This document shows, piece after piece, positions 60,546 through 64,000 of a stretch of DNA of 64,000 nt. The position numbers were made by a program, and so were the translations under genes. How positions within the stretch are numbered: the first letter of the stretch is position 1; each line of letters begins with the position of its first letter. This DNA comes from Pseudomonas sp. B21-048 (GTDB taxonomy: Bacteria > Pseudomonadota > Gammaproteobacteria > Pseudomonadales > Pseudomonadaceae), in assembly GCF_024748615.1 (NCBI RefSeq), contig NZ_CP087168.1:806001-870000 (forward strand), written 5' to 3'. Below the pieces are notes generated by a model. The model saw only the letters and a program-made list of their open reading frames with translations. It did no database searches and was not told the origin of the DNA.

Positions 60546-62804
60546 TCAGAAGTGGAAGTTGGCGCTCAGCAGTGCGGTGCGGCCCGGCGCCACGTGGGCG
60601 TAGTGCGTCTGGAGCACCTGATCGAAGTAACGCTTGTCGGTCAGGTTCTGTACGTTGAGTTGCAGGTCGACGTTTTTGCTCAGGCGGTAGCTGGCCATCG
60701 CGTCGTAACGCCAGTAGGACGGGATCTCCACCGAGTTGGCGACGTTGCCGAACTGGGAGTCGACGAAGGTCGCACCGGCGCCGACGGTCAACTTGTCCGG
60801 CACCAGGTCATAGGTCGACCAGAACGTGAAGTTGTTCCGTGGGGTACTTGGCATGTGGTTGCCTTCATCGGCGGCGAGGGTGGTTTTGACCACTTCGCTG
60901 TCCATGTAGGTGTAGCCGCCGAAGACTCTCCAGTTACGGGTCAGCTTGCCGGCGTAGCTCAGTTCCAGGCCATTGACCTGCTGTTCACCGTCCAGCACTT
61001 GCGTGGTGCCGCCGTCCGGATCGTTGATCCGTGCGTTGGTTTTCTCGGTGCGGAACAGCGCAGCGGTCAGCGACAGATCGTCACCGAAGAAGTCCCACTT
61101 GGTGCCGATCTCGTAGTTGCGGTTCTTTTCCGGGTCCAGACTGGCGTTGTTCGCTGCCAGTTCCAGGCCACCGTTGCCGCTGGTTTCGCCGGCCGGGTTG
61201 CTGGAGGTCGAGTAGGCCGCGTAGATGCTGCCGTTAGGCAACGGGTTGTAGACCACGCCGATCTGGTAGTTCACCAGGTCGCTGGTGTTTGCGCGGGAGA
61301 AGTCGTTCGCTGGCGCCGTGCTGCTGGCGTTGGCGTGGCCACTGGATTCGACCTGGTAGTTGTCATAACGCAGGCCCAGGTTCAGGGACCATTGCTCGTT
61401 GAACTTCAGGGTGTCGAACGCGTAGGCCGCGGCGGTCTTGGTGTTGGTGTCAGTGAACGCGGCGCTGTCGCTGATCCTGCCGTTCCAGTTATCCCCAGGC
61501 GTCGGGTTGTACAGGCTGGTGCAATCGCCGGAGTTGAACAGGGCGCGGTTGCATCGAGTGCCGCTGGCGGTGGACGTCAGGAGGTACGGGCGGTTGTGGG
61601 TGTCCTGATAGGAAAACTCCAGGCCGGTCACCAGGCTGTGTTCGACACTACCGGTGTTGAATTTGGCGCTCAGGTCGGTCTGGTTGACCCAGCCGCTGGA
61701 CGTCGAGTTACGGCTCTTCGCGCCACGGTAAGCGCTGCCATTGACCACGTTGCCCTTGCTGTCGTCCGGGTTGCTGACGATGTAGTCCAGGGTCGAACGG
61801 GACATGCGGAAACTGTTCGACACGGTCAGGTCTTCATTCAGATCGTGCTCGATCTTGACGGTGCCGCTGTCATTGGTGGTCTGGCGAAAGTCGCGACCGG
61901 TGAGGCCGTAGAAATTGTCGCGGTCAACGTTGGCCGGCTTGTCGACGTTGTACTTGCTGCGGTTGGGACTCAAGGTCAACGGGATGCCGTAGTCGGGCAT
62001 GTCGTCGGTTTCGACGTGGTAGTAGCCGACGGTCAAGCGGGTGTCGGTGCCCAGGCCGAAGGCGAAGGACGGCGCCACACCCCAGCGACTCACGTCCACG
62101 GTATCGCGACCGGCGACGTTGGCTTCGTGCTTCATCAGGTTCAAGCGCACGGCCGAGGTGTCGGTCATCTGCTGGTTCAGATCCAGGGTGGTGCGCTTGG
62201 TCTGATCCGAGCCCCAAGTGAAGCCGCCATTGTAGGCATTGCCCAGCTTGGCGGTCTTGCTCACCAGGTTCAGGCTGCCACCGGTGGAACCGGCGCCGGT
62301 GTAGGCTGAGCCCGGGCCCTTGCTGACTTCGACCGATTCAACGTTGAAAATCTCGCGGCTCTGGGACGCTGGGTCGCGCATGCCGTCGACGAACGTGTCG
62401 CTTTCGGCGTTGAAGCCACGAATGATCGGACGATCGCCCGCCGGGTTACCGCCCTCGCCGGCACCGAAGGTGATGCCCGGGGTGGTGCGCAGGGCGTCGA
62501 CCAGGCTGGTGGCGCCGGTGTCGCGAATCACTTGCTGCGGGATCACGGTGACGCTTTTCGGTGTCTCACGCAGTGGCGCGGTGTACTTCTTGGAGGCCGA
62601 AGTATCGGTCTTGTAAGAAGTGTCGTCCTGCTCGCCCACAACGCTGGTCGCGTCCAGGGAAATCGCATTGCCGGGTGCTTTTTCGTCGGTCTTTTCGGCC
62701 GCGAAAACCATGTGGCACGCTGAGCCGGCAGTGATCGCCACGCCAATTGCAGACGCAAGTAAACGCGGTGAATTGACCGTTAATTGTAGTGGTTGGCGTG
62801 ACAT
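60546..62804 (-). CDS. piuA: TonB-dependent siderophore receptor (PiuA-like)
   Basis: A 752-residue outer-membrane transporter. A signal peptide (1-36, cut after HMVFA) leads to a short acidic TonB-box region. The plug at about 75-190 has KSVTVIPQQVIRDTGATSLV and RPIIRGFNAESDTFVDGMRD. The 22-strand barrel ends in the aromatic-terminated strand LLSANFHF. No N-terminal STN signalling domain is present, so it does not feed an ECF sigma/anti-sigma relay. GGGAGGGG precedes the ATG. PiuA in P. aeruginosa takes up siderophore-conjugated beta-lactams; the substrate here is not proven. Confidence 0.9.
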   Translation of the reverse strand: MSRQPLQLTVNSPRLLASAIGVAITAGSACHMVFAAEKTDEKAPGNAISLDATSVVGEQDDTSYKTDTSASKKYTAPLRETPKSVTVIPQQVIRDTGATSLVDALRTTPGITFGAGEGGNPAGDRPIIRGFNAESDTFVDGMRDPASQSREIFNVESVEVSKGPGSAYTGAGSTGGSLNLVSKTAKLGNAYNGGFTWGSDQTKRTTLDLNQQMTDTSAVRLNLMKHEANVAGRDTVDVSRWGVAPSFAFGLGTDTRLTVGYYHVETDDMPDYGIPLTLSPNRSKYNVDKPANVDRDNFYGLTGRDFRQTTNDSGTVKIEHDLNEDLTVSNSFRMSRSTLDYIVSNPDDSKGNVVNGSAYRGAKSRNSTSSGWVNQTDLSAKFNTGSVEHSLVTGLEFSYQDTHNRPYLLTSTASGTRCNRALFNSGDCTSLYNPTPGDNWNGRISDSAAFTDTNTKTAAAYAFDTLKFNEQWSLNLGLRYDNYQVESSGHANASSTAPANDFSRANTSDLVNYQIGVVYNPLPNGSIYAAYSTSSNPAGETSGNGGLELAANNASLDPEKNRNYEIGTKWDFFGDDLSLTAALFRTEKTNARINDPDGGTTQVLDGEQQVNGLELSYAGKLTRNWRVFGGYTYMDSEVVKTTLAADEGNHMPSTPRNNFTFWSTYDLVPDKLTVGAGATFVDSQFGNVANSVEIPSYWRYDAMASYRLSKNVDLQLNVQNLTDKRYFDQVLQTHYAHVAPGRTALLSANFHF

Positions 62805-62958
62805 TGAATTCCCCTCCCCAAGGATTTAAGGCCGCGGAATATAGGGTAAACACGTATCTGTATCAATTGCGAAACGTTGCTATTTGCGACAAATTTACAT
62901 TCTTTACAATTGACCTTTACGTTTTTGCCGTGTCATTCGCCACACGGGTTTTACATTG

Positions 62959-62981
62959 GCAATAAGAATCAATATCATTGG
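62959..62981. promoter_or_regulatory. Candidate Fur box upstream of piuC
   Basis: GCAATAAGAATCAATATCAT followed by TGG resembles the Fur consensus built from NAT(A/T)AT hexamers (GATAATGATAATCATTATC). It lies 28 nt before the piuC ATG in the divergent piuA/piuC region. It is likely to make piuC, and perhaps piuA, iron-repressed. Confidence 0.6.
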
Positions 62982-63008
62982 CACCCCTTTGCCTTCAGGT
63001 GTCTTTGC

Positions 63009-63689
63009 ATGTTGCTGCACATTCCCGGCGTGTTCGCGAAAGAAGAAGTGCAGCGCATTCGCGAGGCCCTGATGCAGGCGGATTGGGCCGATGGCAAAAT
63101 CACCGCCGGTTATCAGTCGGCCAAGGCCAAGCACAATCTGCAACTGCCGGAAGGGCATCCGTTGGCCAAAGAAATCGGTGCGGCGATGCTCGAAAGGTTA
63201 TGGAAAAATCCGCAGTTCATGTCGGCGGCGTTACCGCACAAGGTCTTCCCTCCGTCACTGAACTGTTATACGGCCGGTGGCAGTTTCGACTTTCATATCG
63301 ACAACGCCGTGCGTCAGCCCAAGGGCAGCCTGGAGCGAGTGCGCACCGACCTGTCGGCGACGCTGTTCTTCAGTGAGCCGGAGGACTACGACGGAGGCGA
63401 GCTGGAAATCCAGGACACCTTCGGCGCCCAGCGCGTGAAATTGCCCGCCGGTGACATGGTTCTTTATCCCGGGACCAGCCTGCACAAGGTCAACGCTGTC
63501 ACTCGCGGCAGCCGGTACGCCTCGTTTTTCTGGACGCAAAGCCTGGTGCGTGAAGACAGCCAGCGCGCCTTGCTGTTCGAGATGGACGGGGCGATTCAAC
63601 AGTTGACCCAGGACATGCCCGACCATCCTTCATTGATCCGCCTGACTGGCACCTATCACAACCTGTTGCGTCGCTGGGTCGAGGTGTAA
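63009..63689 (+). CDS. piuC: PKHD-type Fe(II)/2-oxoglutarate hydroxylase PiuC
   Basis: A 226-residue dioxygenase of the PKHD (PiuC/YbiX) family. The iron-binding facial triad fits His96-x-Asp98 (DFHIDNA) and His159 (SLHKV), with Arg169 as 2-oxoglutarate ligand (GSRYASFFW). The start is the ATG at 63009 (MLLHIPGVF); longer in-frame openings upstream cross the promoter. It is divergent from the TonB receptor piuA, the conserved arrangement. The substrate is unknown; a siderophore-related small molecule is a reasonable guess. Confidence 0.93.
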   Translation: MLLHIPGVFAKEEVQRIREALMQADWADGKITAGYQSAKAKHNLQLPEGHPLAKEIGAAMLERLWKNPQFMSAALPHKVFPPSLNCYTAGGSFDFHIDNAVRQPKGSLERVRTDLSATLFFSEPEDYDGGELEIQDTFGAQRVKLPAGDMVLYPGTSLHKVNAVTRGSRYASFFWTQSLVREDSQRALLFEMDGAIQQLTQDMPDHPSLIRLTGTYHNLLRRWVEV

Positions 63690-64000
63690 GTGACGGACTT
63701 TCGGTTGCACCGCGAAGAAATCCTCGACGGCGACCGCCTCAAATCGATGCTCGAAGAAAGCCCGGCGCGCGCGGCGCAGGCGATCCTGATCGCCGCCCGT
63801 GAAGGCGTGCTCGATGCTCAGGCGTTGCTCGGGCAGATCCTGCTGGACGGGCGAGGGATTGAGCAGGATCAGCCGCTTGCCGTGCGCTGGTTCGAGATCG
63901 CCGCCCAAGGCGGACACTCGATGGCGCGCAACATGCTCGGCCGTTGTCATGAACATGGTTGGGGTTGCCGAGTGGAGGTTGCGATTGCCGCGCGACATTA
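63690..64000 (+). CDS. Sel1-repeat protein, N-terminal part (runs off the right edge)
   Basis: The GTG at 63690 directly abuts the piuC stop and opens a frame to the window end (about 103 codons). It begins VTDFRLHREEILDGDRLKSM and then enters Sel1-like helical repeats (ALLGQILLDGRGIEQDQPLA, then WFEIAAQGGHSMARNMLGRC). Sel1 proteins act as scaffolds for protein contacts. The same gene follows piuC in P. aeruginosa. The function in iron metabolism is unknown. Confidence 0.85.
   Translation, partial: MTDFRLHREEILDGDRLKSMLEESPARAAQAILIAAREGVLDAQALLGQILLDGRGIEQDQPLAVRWFEIAAQGGHSMARNMLGRCHEHGWGCRVEVAIAARH

Noticed and set aside
60525..62309. 594-codon Val/Gly-rich open frame opposite piuA
   Set aside because: Reverse complement of a beta-barrel gene; low-complexity composition and no ribosome site.

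Overview
The window is a chromosomal segment of a Pseudomonas of the fluorescens type. The evidence is gene order (lldR-lldP, smpB, ratA-rnfH, bamE/fur, recN, grpE-dnaK-dnaJ-dapB-carA-carB-greA, rlmE-ftsH-folP-glmM-tpiA-secG, metY-rimP-nusA-infB-rbfA-truB-rpsO-pnp), near-identity to remembered Pseudomonas proteins, and fluorescens-group REP-type palindromes. It is core chromosome. I saw no prophage, insertion sequence, CRISPR array or integrase.

Layout. (1) 1-8856: start of a small exported protein (cut by the left edge), then a lactate-utilisation locus on the minus strand. lldP (permease) is followed by lldE-lldF-lldG (three-subunit L-lactate dehydrogenase) and a fused flavin/iron-sulfur D-lactate dehydrogenase. 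The divergent regulator lldR faces a perfect GntR/FadR-type operator. (2) 8916-14509: smpB, an NSS transporter, ratA-rnfH, bamE, fur and recN (with a LexA box). (3) 14670-18758: heat-shock genes grpE, dnaK and dnaJ behind a clear sigma-32 promoter. (4) 18768-24784: dapB, carA (TTG start behind an attenuator-like leader), carB and greA. (5) 24813-31803: a DUF4149-like membrane protein overlapping yhbY, then rlmE, ftsH, folP, glmM, tpiA and secG. (6) 31826-40935: tRNA-Leu(GAG), then the classical metY-nusA-infB transcription/translation operon running through pnp. (7) 41083-48995: tRNA-Thr(CGU), a DUF6388-like protein, nadC, a DUF1631 protein, ampD-ampE and a chemoreceptor. (8) 49035-56666: a TatD-family nuclease and the regulator cra/fruR, divergent from the fructose PTS operon fruB-fruK-fruA with its Cra operator. 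(9) 56827-57740: a phoD-type phosphatase pseudogene with a large internal deletion. (10) 57870-64000: an iron-uptake group of flavoprotein reductase, TonB-dependent receptor, PKHD hydroxylase (piuC) and a Sel1-repeat protein (cut by the right edge).

How it works together. The lactate genes import lactate and feed electrons from both stereoisomers to the respiratory chain under LldR. The fru operon imports and phosphorylates fructose to fructose-1,6-bisphosphate under Cra. The piu group is probably Fur-controlled siderophore uptake and iron release. Much of the rest is translation, RNA decay, protein quality control and precursor synthesis.

The most rewarding places for follow-up are non-coding: the carA leader, the hairpins before rimP, rbfA, rpsO and pnp, the shared palindromic promoter between yhbY and rlmE, and the antisense overlap of the DUF4149-like gene with yhbY. 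I found no convincing wholly new multi-gene system. Statements about other species' gene order and family properties are from memory, not from a search.
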